DNA from: Mixophyes australis
Lineage: Eukaryota > Chordata > Amphibia > Anura > Limnodynastidae
Length of the DNA: 64,000 bases
Assembly: GCA_036250195.1 (NCBI GenBank)
Contig: JAVHZZ010000005.1
Coordinates: 184,522,448-184,586,447, forward strand
Direction of reading: 5' to 3'
Positions 1 to 11,922 of this stretch are shown here, piece after piece. A model generated the notes under the pieces. That model ran no database searches. It had not been told where the DNA came from and saw nothing but the letters and a program-made list of their open reading frames with translations. The position numbers and the translations under genes are program-made. The stretch's first letter is position 1. Each line of letters begins with the position of its first letter.

Positions 1-1318
1 GTCAGCGGATGTGGGTGTACCCAAGGCGGAGCTGGGGGCATAGGATTGACGCGCAGGGACCGGACAAGATGTGGAATTAGGTAGGTCTTACTTTCGGGGT
101 AGGGCTTAATTTAGAGCATATGGAGAAAGTAGGGGTAGGTCTTATTATCGGGGTAGGTCTAATTATTGGGGAAACACGGTATTCAAAATGTCTATATATT
201 TATATTATATAATTCTCCATTTTATTTGGGGAAACAGGGCATGTATACAACAAGGAATTACAAAATAAGTACAGATATGAAAACAAAGGGTATGTATGCT
301 CATGAGAGAGCTTACAATCTAGTGGTAAGCACCAAGAAGCAATAAAGTAGCAAAGAAAAAAATTGTCAAAGTTAAACTGATCAAAAATCTATTTTTATGC
401 TACCCCTTGATAATGTTATCCTAACCATGTGCCTAGTTTACTTATATGCAGTTGCATCACATTTCAGTTTTTAACAGGAAAATAGCGTGGTTAGGTGCAA
501 ATAGCTCATTCCGTGTGTCTGTGATAGGTGCTGGATTGTGCTGTTAGCGACAAAGAAACTTTCTCCCTCTGTAATAAATGTAGCCTGGACTCTTTGCATA
601 TTTGTCCTTAGAGAGAAAAATATGTGTTCATTAACACTGATCATGAAGAAATAGTAAAACCATCACTGAACATTATATACTGCAGATCAAAGCTTGATTT
701 ATTCTGTACTAAATAACATGCAATTTAAATGTTTATATTTAACTACATCTGTCTATCGTGCTACTTCACTTTGTGTAATTTTATATAGTTGGCAGAGTGC
801 AAAGTGTGCTTATCTCAGTCCGAGATGAGCATATGGTAAAGAATTACTGTATCAAGACTTTTAGGAGATTAGAGATTTTTTTGATCCTGGTTTGTAACTA
901 TGAATGGGAACAACTGACAAGCTATCTTTTGCTATTAAAGATTTTTGTCATCTAGAAAGTCTGACATACTACCTGAGTTCAAAACTGTGCAGTTAGTTTG
1001 CAACCTCTAATGAACAAGGTCCTCTCTATTCCTATTGTTTTGTCTTCTTCCACCTATGTATCCTTTTATCATGCATGTTCTATACAGCGCTTGTTTATTT
1101 TATACCTTACCCATTATGTCTTATGTGCATTATTATGATTCATTTTTTTCCATTGTTGCATTTGAATTTCTTTAATGTCTTCTAATTTTGTCTTTGCTCT
1201 TTTTGTATTTTGCCATTGCTTGTTATGTACTTGCCTGTTGGTTCTTTATGCTTTTGTACAATGCTGTATTACACCACTGTATGATGCTGTGAAATTTTGC
1301 GACATCTTACAAATAAAC

Positions 1319-1349
<31 letters not shown>

Positions 1350-1370
1350 GGACTCATTTTGCATTAGGAG
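1..1370. other. AT-rich non-coding stretch with an AAT microsatellite
   Basis: No coding signal above background on either strand. The start shows a locally repeated phrase (ggggtaggtcttat...) between about 90 and 170. A perfect (AAT)n run lies at 1318-1348, and the short ORF across it is an artefact of that run. Confidence 0.5.
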
Positions 1371-2300
1371 CAAAAAAAAGAGCAACCCATGTTGCAATAT
1401 AACAGGTACAAATGCTTATTTTATGGCATGCAGGGAAAATACTGGCTGAATTTGCATGAGGCACACAAATGCTAGACAGATATAGACACGTCCCTCCCAT
1501 ATCTCAATCTCTCCACACATTTTAAAGTTGCTCTCCCTGCAGCGAAACAAGGTTTTGCCAAGGTGCAAATTTGCTCTTTTTTTGCTTTGCTCTCTAAATG
1601 AAGCCCAACATGTACTGCTTTTAATTCTGGGTGAAGGAAATACTCACATTTGGGCGCGATTCATTAAGGAGATTAAAACAAAAAGTAAGTTTGCTCCTTG
1701 GCAAAACCATACCTCCCAAATGTCCCGATTTAGGCAGGACAATCCCACATGCAGTGATGTGGCCACACACCCCAAATGATATAATCACGCCCCTGTTGTT
1801 ACATGGTCACACCCCATCACCCTCTCTGTCCCGGTTTGAACAGCCACAATGTTGGGAGGTATGCAAAACCATGTTGCATTGGATGGGGAGGTAAATTTAA
1901 AATGTGGGGACAGATTTATAGTTGGGGTAGGGCATGTCCTAGATAAACTCTAAATTTAAGTGTTAAAATAAAGTTATCGGGCCAGAGTCATTAAAGAGAG
2001 TAAAGCAAAAAAAGGGGTACGTTTGATCCCGGACAAACCATGTTACAATGCGAGGGATGCAAATTAGTTTATTATTTTGCACATCAGTTAAATACTGGCT
2101 GTTTTTTTATCTAGTACACTAATACTTGATAGCTTTATTTTTTACACTGAAAGTTAAAGTTGATCTAGGGCATGCCACACTATAAATCAGTCCACAAATT
2201 TTAAATTTACCTCCCCCTCCAATGCAACATGGTTTTGCCCAGGTGCAAAGCTACTCCTTTTTTATGCTTTGACTCAGACCCATCAAATATCTGTGTGCTA
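1370..2300. repeat. Cluster of diverged MITE-like repeats
   Basis: Related phrases recur in both orientations: a CATTAAGGAG/CATTAAAGAG segment next to a purine-rich stretch, and CAATGCAACATGGTTTTGCC at 2221-2240 with its reverse complement at 1863-1880 and 2035-2052. The same words occur at 3818-4003 and 42479-42700, so this is an old dispersed family, probably a miniature inverted-repeat element. No coding content. Boundaries are approximate. Confidence 0.5.
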
Positions 2301-3815
2301 CATGAAAAAGCATACAGTATTGTCCTTTCATGCTAAATAATAAACTAATTTGCATTGATATAAAAAAATGAATGTATATGATATACTATACTGTATATCC
2401 AATTTAAAAAGCAACAGAAATATTTTTTTCATTGAACTGCTGAAGCAATGATTTCAACTGTGTATTCATCTCCCTCAGGGTTCCCTCCTCTAATTGTAAA
2501 TAGCCGGAAAGTCATCAAGCAAGCATTTAATAAACTTTTAATTTGAAATGGATTACCACATGTTGTGTTTGTTTACCCATTATTAAATCTCTCAGCTACA
2601 TATCATTGGTAAAATCGGCATAGCTTTTGCTTATATATTTCAGAACAAACACATGGGGGATATTAAGATGCTGTCAAAATATATTTAGAAAGTCCTAATG
2701 AAAGAAATTCATGGAGAGGTTGAGTCGTTTTACAAGATCTATGCATGTTATTCTTGAAATTTTTCAATAAGAAAATTGCATATGCTTTATATTAATTGAC
2801 CTTGCACAGTTAATCTCAAATAATTTGCCCTGCAATCATGACATGCATAAAGTGTCTTCAAAGTGAATGCACACTTCCAGCCAGGATGTCATTATATAGG
2901 GCAGGCATCCAAGTGTATTTATTAAGTACACTGCAGCAAATTACTGCAGCAGTTGGTTGACTATGTTTTGGGTATAATTTACATAGAGAGCATTAGACTA
3001 AATTACAAGTACATTTTCATACTATAAGAAGTGGAATACTTTTATGTCATTTGGCCAGCGAGCCAGGGTGTAATGAAAAGGTGACATAAAAGGATACAAT
3101 CCACAGAGAGAAAATGTTAATCTAGCAAAATAAAAAGGCAGAGACTAAGCAGGAGGCTGTTACCAGGACGTCCTGTACATGCTTCCGTTAGACATAGGAG
3201 GATTAGTACAGGTGAAAGTAGAAAATGTTAGTGCATTTAGAAACTAGAAGAATAGCAGAAGACTAAAGGAAAAGTTGAATCATGGAGCCAATACAATAAC
3301 TGGAGGTAACATTTGATACCAAGGGATTTGAGCTAGTAGCTGGGCTAGGCTCAAATTTGAGTAATCAGAATCAGAATAGGATTGCCTAGACAGGGAGTTT
3401 ACTATAGTGTGTTGAGAGAATACATGCTGTCTTGTGACATAACTCTGATGAGTTTAACTACAAATAGCTACAGACATTAGAAGTTAATTGCAACAAAACT
3501 ATGACACAATGAGCTGTTCACATTAATACATCTATGATACATATACTATCTCTATTGGTACTGAATGACAAAGCAGGATGTAATATATAGGCAGAGGTTC
3601 TTCCTCATAGATGGACCAACAAGATATCGCTTCAGTAAGTGATGGCTAAGAAACTATTTACATAATGTCCGCTTTGCCTGCAGTGCATATACAGCAGGCA
3701 ATGTGTATTTAAACTAGAGGAATATAGAGTAATCATAGAGTTCATTGATCCCTACGGAAAACCCTCCTTATTGCAATCATACTAGTTTTACTTTAAATTG
3801 TGAATGGGAGGAGAG
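2300..3815. other. Non-coding AT-rich stretch
   Basis: No recognisable gene, exon or delimited element was seen here. A segment at about 3040-3600 has somewhat higher purine content and may be an old retroelement remnant, but no diagnostic motif is present. Confidence 0.4.
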
Positions 3816-3817
3816 AA

Positions 3818-4003
3818 ATACTTGATAGCTTATTTGTACACTGAAATTTAAAGTTGATATTTGTGTGCTACATGAAAGAACAGTCTGTATTTAACTTATG
3901 TGCAAAACAGATTACTAATTTGCACCCCTTGCATTGTAACATGGTTTTGTCCAGGAGACTGAAATAAGATACCTCTTCATTTAAGATCCTTAATGAATCA
4001 GGC
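3818..4003. repeat. Dispersed repeat, near-identical partner at 42.5-42.7 kb
   Basis: About 57 bases near the right end (3946-4003) match 42639-42696 with no difference that I can see, and the rest matches with scattered substitutions. The shared end reads CCTTAATGAATCAGGCCC. No TSD was recognised. Length and dispersal suggest a MITE. Confidence 0.65.
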
Positions 4004-4402
4004 CCCATATTATTAACAGTTGACAATAATTGAAAAGGTTTTTTTTCTATGCGTTCTCCTGGGACTTTATATTCCTAATAGGTATTGTACATATATTGCA
4101 GTGTATTGTGTCTGTCAGAGCAGAGCATACTTAGATCTGTATTCAGCAAGAGTCGTTTCTTCAGATCCGCTTGTAGTTAAATAGGGACGTGCGTTTGCCT
4201 AAATGATGTGCCTTTTTAAAAAAACGGACAATACATTAATTTTGCATGCTTTAATGAATCAGACCCTATTTGTATCCCAGTGCAATTTTTCATGATCTTG
4301 CAGGTTTTTTTTTGCAAATATCCTTTGTTACCTATGCAGTTTCAAAATGTGTTGTACTTCCAATTAATTGAAATTAACTTTTAAATTGAAACTATTGTAA
4401 TT

Positions 4403-4408
<6 letters not shown>

Positions 4409-4440
<32 letters not shown>
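4409..4440. repeat. (TA)n microsatellite
   Basis: Pure alternating TA run. Similar pure runs recur at about 28578-28628, 30031-30072, 41420-41446, 46002-46040 and 59574-59606. Confidence 0.95.
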
Positions 4441-4442
<2 letters not shown>

Positions 4443-4639
4443 TAAACTTTGCAAGTAATCACATATCGGCAGTGGTTTCCAGCCCCAAACCACAGGATTT
4501 TCTATGTGGTATGATGTGTGATGGTGTATAGTGGATTTAAAACTCCTAAACTGAATACAGTTTAGGGCATACTACCTGGTAAAACCAAACGGAAAAAATA
4601 TATATTTTACCACATACACTACATCCCAGCCCTGCCTAC

Positions 4640-4905
4640 TCAGCATCAGGCCCAAAAATCATTAAGGCCCACACACCTAGTGAGGCTCAGCCCAATGCTA
4701 AGTAGTGCTATGCCACTCCTGGCGGGTGAGTACCAGGGTAAAAATATTAAACTATAATGGCCCCCTTGTTGAATGAATAATATGCCCCCATTGTTAATTA
4801 AATTAATAACATGGCCCCCATTAGTTCTATAAATAAGTAATATGACTCTTGATACTTGTATAATTAAGAAATATGGCCCCTTATTAGAATAATGAACCAC
4901 CCCGG
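4640..4905. repeat. Degenerate tandem repeat with related copies at 6.1 and 30.1-30.3 kb
   Basis: Units of roughly 30-35 bases contain TAATATGGCCCCCATT and TTAGTTCTATAAATAA. The border word CTTAGCATTGGG (inverted here as CCCAATGCTAAG) is found again at 6190-6202, and a diverged form at 30300-30340. Three loci therefore share one element type that carries variable tandem units. Borders unknown. Confidence 0.5.
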
Positions 4906-5092
4906 AGCTGTTTCCAATGCCAAATGAGTTAATGTCCAATGACTCTGCCTACTTAGCAGTCAGGAAGCCAATCAGGAGCTGTCTCTTTTCTGTGTTTGGA
5001 GGAATGGTGAAAGAGACCTCTCCTGATTGGCTGCCTGTTTGGTAAGTAGGCAGGCTCACCGGACATTAACTCATTTGGCAATGGAAAGAGCT
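4906..5092. repeat. Long imperfect palindrome
   Basis: Arms of about 70 bases: the left contains GCCAAATGAGTTAATGTCC and AGCCAATCAGGAG, and the right carries their reverse complements CTCCTGATTGGCT and GGACATTAACTCATTTGGC. The loop is about 30 bases around TGTGTTTGGAGGAATGG. Likely the core of a foldback DNA element flanking the 4640-4905 repeats. Confidence 0.8.
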
Positions 5093-6230
5093 TGTGAGTG
5101 GTTCGTAGTTCTAACAAGGATTTTTATAATGATGGAACAAGAACAGAAGAAGATTTTTTTATGAAGGCACCAGTAAAAAATAATTTATTTATAAAAGGGA
5201 CATGACAATAAATTGGAAAACTAAAGGAGACATGTGACATGAAACACCTCAGCAGCAGGTGTAGCGTCATCCTACCAGAACTATATTGACATATTATTGG
5301 GACTTTATGCACATCCATAAACTTTAGACTAGTTACCAGGCTTTTATATACAAAAAAAACCTGGAAACTATTCATTGCAATACCGACACCCAGAGAGCAA
5401 AGATTGATTACTGAACAGCTGTCGGAAGGAATAACACTTCTGCGGGTGACCACCTAAGAACAGGAATCCTCATTTGCTGTGTTTTACATCAAATATTCTA
5501 TAAGAACAGTATTATAAGTACCTGACAACTTTTTTTTTACCAGAAAATAGTAAAATATGAGAAGACTGTAGTTTGCAGGCATATATATAATATATAACAT
5601 GGAAACGATATTCATCTGATTGCTGGTTCACACCATTAAGTGTAGATTTGTATTTTAACCTGTGAAAATATTCTAATGTGTAATTTGAAGATCCCTCCCT
5701 TATCTTTTATGTGACCTCCAACATATTATTCTCAGGAAAACAGATATTAGGTTCTGGCTTGTTAAGGTGTTTTTAGGGAATAAAATATTGGTTTTAAATT
5801 AAAGGTTTCGGGGGATTGTGTGTTCTTAATTAAATTACTGATATTAGAATTAAAATTTTGAACAGAATTGTTTATTTCCGTGGTTAATCAATCGACCATA
5901 CAAGACACAGTTTGATTTATTTATTTTAGTTATAGATGTAATTATTTCCAAATCTTTCTTGAGGTTGCAGGGCTGTGCCCATTCATTTCTAATTTGTTTT
6001 TGCATCTTACTGGTATAGCAATCAACCCAGATGGGCACTAGCAGCACTCTATATGTTCTTTAGGATAATATGGGGGCCATATTATTTCATTATATAAATA
6101 ACAGGAGGCATATTATTTATTTATAGAACTAGCGGCAGCCATATTATTCATTTAATAAACAAGGGGTACCGGGAGGGTCTCAGTGCTACTTAGCATTGGG
6201 CCAGGCCTCTCTAAGAGAGGGGTGGACTGA
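5093..6230. other. Non-coding stretch between related repeat blocks
   Basis: Holds two unremarkable minus-strand ORFs of 109 codons (5124-5453) and 65 codons (5850-6047), with no domain or splice support. At 6060-6200 there is a second degenerate array with units like CATATTATTTATTTATAGAAC, matching the 4.7 kb array. The whole 4.6-6.2 kb interval may be one old element. Confidence 0.4.
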
Positions 6231-6945
6231 TTGTTTGTTATGGTTTACCCCAACACACTTCAAATTGGGGAATTAGGGTTCTTGTTCGTCAGTCAGGATT
6301 GGCAATGGCAGAATTGAGTCTAACGGACCCACTGGTCTTCACCAGGTACCACCACAAGGTGGTATGGACTATGCTATCAGGAGCCCGCTGGTCGCGGGCC
6401 TCTAACTGACATTTGACATGACTAGCTGGGAAAAGATGTCAGGAGTGAGGCACCAAATCAATAAGCAAAATGTAGAGTAAGGAGCAGGCTGAAGGTTAAG
6501 GTCATAAACAGAGGTTCTAAATGAGAAACAAGCCGAAGTCAGGGTCACAAATACAGGTTCAAATCCAGCAGCAAACCAAGACAGTTCACAGAAGGGATTA
6601 AACTGCAGCAAACAGCAGGGAAACATAGAGCAGGTGAGACCTGGCACTCTGGCAGTGATTACTGCACAGAGTGGGGTTAAATAACTAAGAGGGTTTGTCA
6701 TGAGACACATGGGGGATCACATGACAGAAACCAGGAACTGAGGTGAGAGATCACATGAGTACACAGTATAAAAGAACCAAGAAGTCACTCCGGAGATCAC
6801 ATGACTGTCAACTCAGAGAATCAGGAAGAGATGAAAGATGCAGGCCTGCATGGAAACACACAGCGCTGAGACCGGTAAGTAAAAAATGTATACTGGCACT
6901 GGTGTGTGACACCCCCCAAGTGGACCATGCCTGATGCTGAGTAGC
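6230..6945. repeat. Probable degraded LTR-type repeat
   Basis: A composition shift to higher GC, direct repeats of GATCACATGA, and a final TGTGTGACACCCCCC resemble frog LTRs in antisense orientation, but no pair of ends with a TSD was found. Weak call. Confidence 0.3.
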
Positions 6946-7200
6946 ATCATCATCATCATCATCAACCTTTATATAGTGCCAGCAGATTTCATAGCGCTTT
7001 ACAATTGGAAACAAACATTAATAAGACAATACTGAGTAATACATACAGACAAAGAGGTAAGAGAACCCTGCTCGCAAGCTTATAATCTATATGATAATTG
7101 GAGTTTGAAACACAAGGGCATGTGCTACATCATATTGCACAATGGGCCAGCTAGAATGCAAAGGTAAAAGTATCACACTGTTACAGAAAGGGAGGAAGCT
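6945..7200. repeat. Retroposon 3' tail (TTTATATAGTGCCAGC type)
   Basis: Begins with a (CAT)n run and then CTTTATATAGTGCCAGCAGATTTCATAGCGCTTTACAATTGG-like sequence ending in CTGCTCGCAAGCTTATAATCT. This layout (microsatellite end, AGCGC...TTTACA, GAGCTTA) is seen again at 22815-23060 and 43204-43440, where it is the 3' end of an L2-like LINE on the minus strand. Confidence 0.6.
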
Positions 7201-7275
7201 TTTTTCTTTAAGTTACCTGATGAGTCATCTCATCTACCAGACCCAGCACTAAAAAACTGCTATCTTTCTGGCGAG

Positions 7276-8837
7276 TGTCACTCACCGGACCGTGAGTGCC
7301 TCTGCGCTGGTGCGTGGTTCTCTAGCCTTCCTGCCAGCGCCTGTCCTGAACCGCGGCCGTCCGCCATCTTGATGCACTGCGCATGCGCAGCATATAAGAA
7401 CTTATGACCTTTGCTTTTAATCTCATTGGTGGATCAGGCATCTCTCCCTATTAAGGCACCTGTGCTCATTACCTCGTTGCCTGATCTTGAGTCTCATTCC
7501 CTGTGAGTCTCTGAAGGTGTCTCCTGTGTCCTGCTAGTGTCTTCAGCTTCCTGCTGATTACCTGTGCTACTCATCGGTGGTTTCCATACCCGCTACTGAT
7601 TCCTGTATCCTGCTCGTGTCCTCAGCTGGCTTCTGGATTACCTGCTCTGCTCATCAGCGGTTCTCATACCTGCTACAGACTCCTGTATCCTGCTCGTATC
7701 CTCAGCTGGCTTCTGATTACCTGCTCTGCTCACCTGCGGTTCCCATACCCGCTACAGCCGTTCAGCGTCCCTGCTGTGCCTGCATATCCTCGTGGACAAG
7801 CTTCTCTACTCATCAGTGGTATGCTTACTTGTTATTGACTATCAACTGTTACTTTGCATATCCGCCTAGGACAAGCTTCTCTACTCAGCAGCGGTATCCA
7901 TACCCGCTATAAACTTTTTGTTGTTACGCTGCATATCAGTTTGGAACAAGCTTCTCTACTCAGCAGAGATATGCATACTTGTGATTGACTATCAGTTATT
8001 ATCCCGCATATCCGCTCTGTGCAAGCCTCTCTACTCAGCAGCGGTATACATACCGTTATAGACTATTAGCTGTAAACGCTGCATATCTGTTTGGAACAAG
8101 TTCCTCTGTGCTCTCAGTGTCTTCATACCGTTATTGACTTTTTGCATGACTCCACTTATACGCACCTGAACAACTCCTCACTTACTAGCAGTGGTACAAC
8201 TTGCTGTACGCAGACCACTGACTTCCCCGCTACCTACCTGCACCTGGACAAGTCTTCTCACCACAGCAGTTGTACAACTTGCTGTACACAGACCACTGAC
8301 TTCCCCGCTACCTACCTGCACCTGGACAAGTCTTCTCACCATAGCAGTGGTACAACTTGCTGTACGCAGACCACTGACTTCCCCGCTACCTACCTGCACC
8401 TGGACAAGTCTTCTCACCATAGCAGTGGTACAACTTGCTGTACATAGACCACTGACTTCCCCGCTACCTACCTGCACCTGAACAAGTCTTCCCTTCACAG
8501 CAGTGGTACAACTTGCTATCCGCAGACCACTGACTCTCCTGTTACCTTCCTTCACCTGCTCACGTCCACCCTGGTCTCCGTGGTTCAAACCTGCCTTTCC
8601 ACTATAGATGCAAGTCGCTGACTCATCTACCAATATAGCTGCAAGTCACTGACTCATTTACCAGTATAGCTGCAAGTCACTGACTATCATCAATTCCAAT
8701 GGCATCCTCTATCCATCTGCTGTTATATACGTTCCACCATTCACCCTGCTGCCAGAGGACCGCTGTGCAAACTCCGCCTCTCTGGTAAGCATAGTCAACT
8801 GGTGAAATCCTGGGCAAGACTCCTAGTGCCCGTGACA
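7276..8837. mobile_element. Solo LTR of an LTR retrotransposon (probably Ty3/gypsy)
   Basis: Starts TGTCAC and ends GTGACA, the canonical TG...CA with a 6-base terminal inverted repeat, and is flanked by the same 5 bases GCGAG (7271-7275 and 8838-8842). The 1562-base length suits a long LTR. A promoter-like part lies near 7380: GCGCATGCGCAGCATATAAG contains a GC-rich box and a TATA-like motif. No internal gag-pol domain is attached, so it is a solo LTR left by recombination. The interior has a 78-base tandem repeat (8188-8560) and looser repeats from 7560. Assignment to Ty3/gypsy is inference from the 5-base TSD and termini; a Copia or ERV LTR is not excluded. Confidence 0.8.
8188..8560. repeat. 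78-bp minisatellite inside the solo LTR
   Basis: Unit starts repeat at 8188, 8264, 8343, 8421 and 8499, each beginning AGCAGT and containing GTACAACTTGCTGTA and CAGACCACTGACTTCCC. The period of 78 is divisible by three, so long ORFs on both strands here are artefacts. Confidence 0.95.
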
Positions 8838-9445
8838 GCGAGTTTATGTGTGGCTCTGAAAACTGCACCTTCTTAAATTGCACAATTTTATACCTGCCAT
8901 TTAAAATGAATTGGGATGGCAATTTCCAACCTTGTGGTTAAAAACCTGCTATTTTATGTGGGGCTTGGCCTTTAGTAAATCCCATGTTTTCCAAAGCACA
9001 CATAAAATCACCAAAGACTATGCGGTTTTGCAAAATCTACCCCATAGCCTTTACAATTCCAAGCCATCATTTGACGTTTATTCAACATCTTACACCCAGT
9101 CATGCTAGTTTTGGAAAAATGCATTGCAGCACATACATTTGTGCTATTGAGATTTTCAATATTTATTATTCCTTTACTTAAGTTTTGGTAGAGTTCCAAG
9201 TTAAAGTAAAAGATTTGTCAGAAAAGTTCCTCATGTTCTGATACCTCTTTGACTATCACCTTTTTTTCTACCCCAATCTAGTTGGAATGGGTAGGGGATT
9301 TCCATTCCCTTCAGTAATTTCAGATATACTTATATACTTGCATTGTGCATGTATCATAATGTTATGATCTTGCCAAATTTTACATTTTAAAATGTAACTT
9401 TGTTTAATCTAATATTATCTATCAATACTTTTATAGCATCTAGAT

Positions 9446-9628
9446 CAGAGGTGGGCAAACTAGTCCTCAAGGGCCATCAACAGTTCATGTTTTTAGGATT
9501 TCTTTAATAATGCACAGCTGAGTTAATCTATTTGGCTGGGTCAGTAATTATCCCAGCTGTTTCTACAGACAGAAATCCTAAAAACATGAACTGTTGTTGG
9601 CCCTTGAGGACTGGTTTGCCCACCTCTG
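9446..9628. mobile_element. hAT-type MITE, 183 bp, intact TSD
   Basis: Ends CAGAGGTGGGCAAAC...GTTTGCCCACCTCTG are inverted repeats that continue inward for most of the element (GAACTGTTG, TTTTTAGGATTTC). It is flanked by the 8-base direct repeat ATCTAGAT (9438-9445 and 9629-9636), as produced by hAT transposases. No coding capacity; it sits downstream of exon 7. Confidence 0.93.
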
Positions 9629-9926
9629 ATCTAGATAATAAGACATAGTAAAATGAAAATCACGTAAGTGTCCTATTATAAACATCAGACTGTATGAGCT
9701 ATCACATCTTACACCAACCGATTACCTCTCAACTGGCGGCAGTGTTTAAAGCTGTTGGAGAAAGCAACCCATGTATCAAAGAGCTTACATTCCAGTTTAT
9801 TATACCAAAACTATAATCATATTGTTAAGACATGTTTTTAAAATAAAGTCTGAAGAATAATGGTTTTTCAGACATGAACACATTTGTATGTTCACTATTA
9901 AATCTTTAATGTGAAGAATATTGTAC

Positions 9927-10134
9927 CTTGTGAGTAAGTGAAAAAAAGACTTGATTGGGTTTCCTGGCCGTGGCTTGATTGTTTACAATCATTTCCTCTT
10001 AATGGATTTTGTACGTCTTCTTCATTGCCAATCTTCTTCTCATTATCACTAGAATATGTAAGAAATTCTTGTGGAAGCTGAACAAATATGTCATATTCGT
10101 TTTGCTCATTTACATATAGTGGCAGCTTTAGAAT
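9927..10134 (-). CDS. Internal exon 7 (last seen) of the split host gene
   Basis: A 208-base exon with acceptor ...TTATATTTTAG and donor GTACAA, phase 0 in and phase 1 out. It begins ILKLPLYVNEQNEYDIFVQL followed by PQEFLTYSSDN, which completes the folded region of the previous exon. It then becomes polar (KKIGNEEDVQNPL, NDCKQSSHGQETQSS), as expected at a domain edge. Because it ends in phase 1 with a donor and no stop, at least one more exon must lie downstream. None could be recognised in 1-9900, where only repeats and AT-rich sequence are seen, so the 3' end is probably outside the window. Confidence 0.85.
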
Positions 10135-11658
10135 CTAAAATATAAGATAAAACAGCATTAATAATTATTCCATTTAAAGTGGATATCTCATATCAATCTA
10201 TTCACTAACCATGTGTAGCTTAAGCAGTGGTGATTGGACATTGATAAGGTAATTTACTAGCCACAAAATATGCAGCTCATTTAGTTTTGCACAAATTCCC
10301 CTTTGCCTGCTAACGCATGCTGACTTTTTGTGTGAATTATCTGTGATGGTCATTTGTGGGATTGCAGGTCCAGATGGAAATGAGCATGACGGAAGAAGTA
10401 AAACTGTGCCATTGTATGTCCCCTTACTATCACTTTAGGAACATATCCTTCATTAATTAAAATTTCTCTTTTTTTTTTCCTAAAATACTCCTCATTCATG
10501 TCTTCAAAATGTAATGGGAGTAAGGAGATAGCAAGACTGTATTCATTTCAGGAATTACTTTTGTAGTTGCAAATGTTTTTATCCCATTGGTAGCAGGGGC
10601 TGACAGGCACATTTTAGCCTTAGGGGATAGTCTGACCAACTGACCCACTGTGCTTCCAGTCAGACTCTACGGTGCATTAGACCGCCCTCCAACCCCATCC
10701 CTCTCCTTTGTGCAACAGAAAAAATGCTTTACATGTGGCCCATAAATAATATTTATATTTCAGAAATAAGCCTCAACCAGTCTCCACATTAAACAAATAG
10801 CATTTACATTAACATTTTACATCATACATTACTGTGATAAAACCAAGTACCCAGTCATTACATATATGCCCACATAGATGACAATTCAGAACAAAAGAAA
10901 GTTTGCTTAAAAAACTTATAGAAATGTTTAAACAAATGCATTGCTTTTGATAGTTACATTTGGAATTGTATGACCACCTTGAGTGGTTTGGCTACTGATT
11001 ACTATCATTCTGTTTTTAATATTTTGCTATTGACCTTTTCTCCCTTGTTCTTCACAGCCCTATGTCCAACTAAATAAAACTGAATTTTGCAAGAAAATAG
11101 TGCCATGCCCGGAAACATATATTTTTGAACTGTAATAATGATGTTATGCAAAGAGTTTCTTGAACCTTTAGTATTAGGTGAGATCAAATCTCTCTCTGGC
11201 ATGGTTTAGAGCTTGGGTCAATTTAAGTCTACTAAACCTAAAATTAAACTGCTTTATACAAATAAGCTACTAATAACATTTATAAAATAGACGTAAAAGT
11301 TAGGAACTTATTGTAATCAGAAATATTTGTGATATCACTTGATGTCGTGGAATCTATTTTACTAATGCAGATCAGGTTTCCTAACAGTAACTTTATTGAA
11401 GGACATTGCGGGAAGCTTTCTTAGCGTAAAATGACTCAACACAATAGCTCACAGTGAGGAAGAAAACAATCTTATATACAATTTGTGAAAAAACATACTA
11501 GTGTTGAATTAACATTTATTTCCGGTTCTTTGGTTTTCAAGCAAGAAATGTCCTATTAAATTTATCTCTTTTTTAAAAAAATATATAATTATACTTTTCA
11601 ATATTTAAAGAAATAAACTCATCCAAATTAAACAAAAAAAGAAAGAAATCCTCCATAC
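10135..11658 (-). other. Intron between exons 6 and 7
   Basis: About 1.5 kb of AT-rich sequence with no delimited repeat or coding signal recognised. Confidence 0.75.
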
Positions 11659-11922
11659 CTGAAAATATAAGTTACATAGCCAGTGATCCAAATCTGTCAT
11701 GATAAGATCTTCAATTTTATTGAACCGATCAATCCTTGGGTCATAGTGTCCTCTCAAAAATGGACATTTAAACTTGCCTTCTAAGACATTTAAGTTGTTG
11801 TCACAAAGTGGGAAAATACCCCATCCCACTGCTCGATCAATGTAAGTATCTTTCCCATGCAGCAGGTACAGTTCCAGGAGCAGAGTCATTCCAGACTTTA
11901 TTTTCTTTTCAGTGGGCAGCAG
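11659..11922 (-). CDS. Internal exon 6 of the split host gene, core of folded domain
   Basis: Exactly 88 codons, phase 0 in and out, acceptor ...TTTTTTATAG and donor GTATGG. It contains GMTLLLELYLLHGKDTYIDR, then AVGWGIFPLCDNNLNVLEGK, then FKCPFLRGHYDPRIDRFNKI and ends DLDHWLCNLYFQ. It is rich in Trp, Phe, Tyr and Cys with conserved-looking Gly and Pro, typical of a structured domain and unlike intronic noise. The clean join to the next exon (LYFQ-ILKLPLYVNE) and to the preceding one (VVHT-LLPTEK) supports both borders. I do not recognise the family from a defined motif; the composition suggests an intracellular beta-rich domain rather than a membrane protein. Confidence 0.92.

Noticed and set aside
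5124..5453. 109-codon minus-strand ORF with hydrophobic segments
   Set aside because: Next to a palindrome and degenerate repeats; hydrophobic runs are expected from T-rich sequence; no supporting signals.
8091..8633. 118- and 151-codon ORFs on both strands
   Set aside because: The 78-bp repeat length is divisible by three, so any open unit repeats; no domain, inside an LTR.
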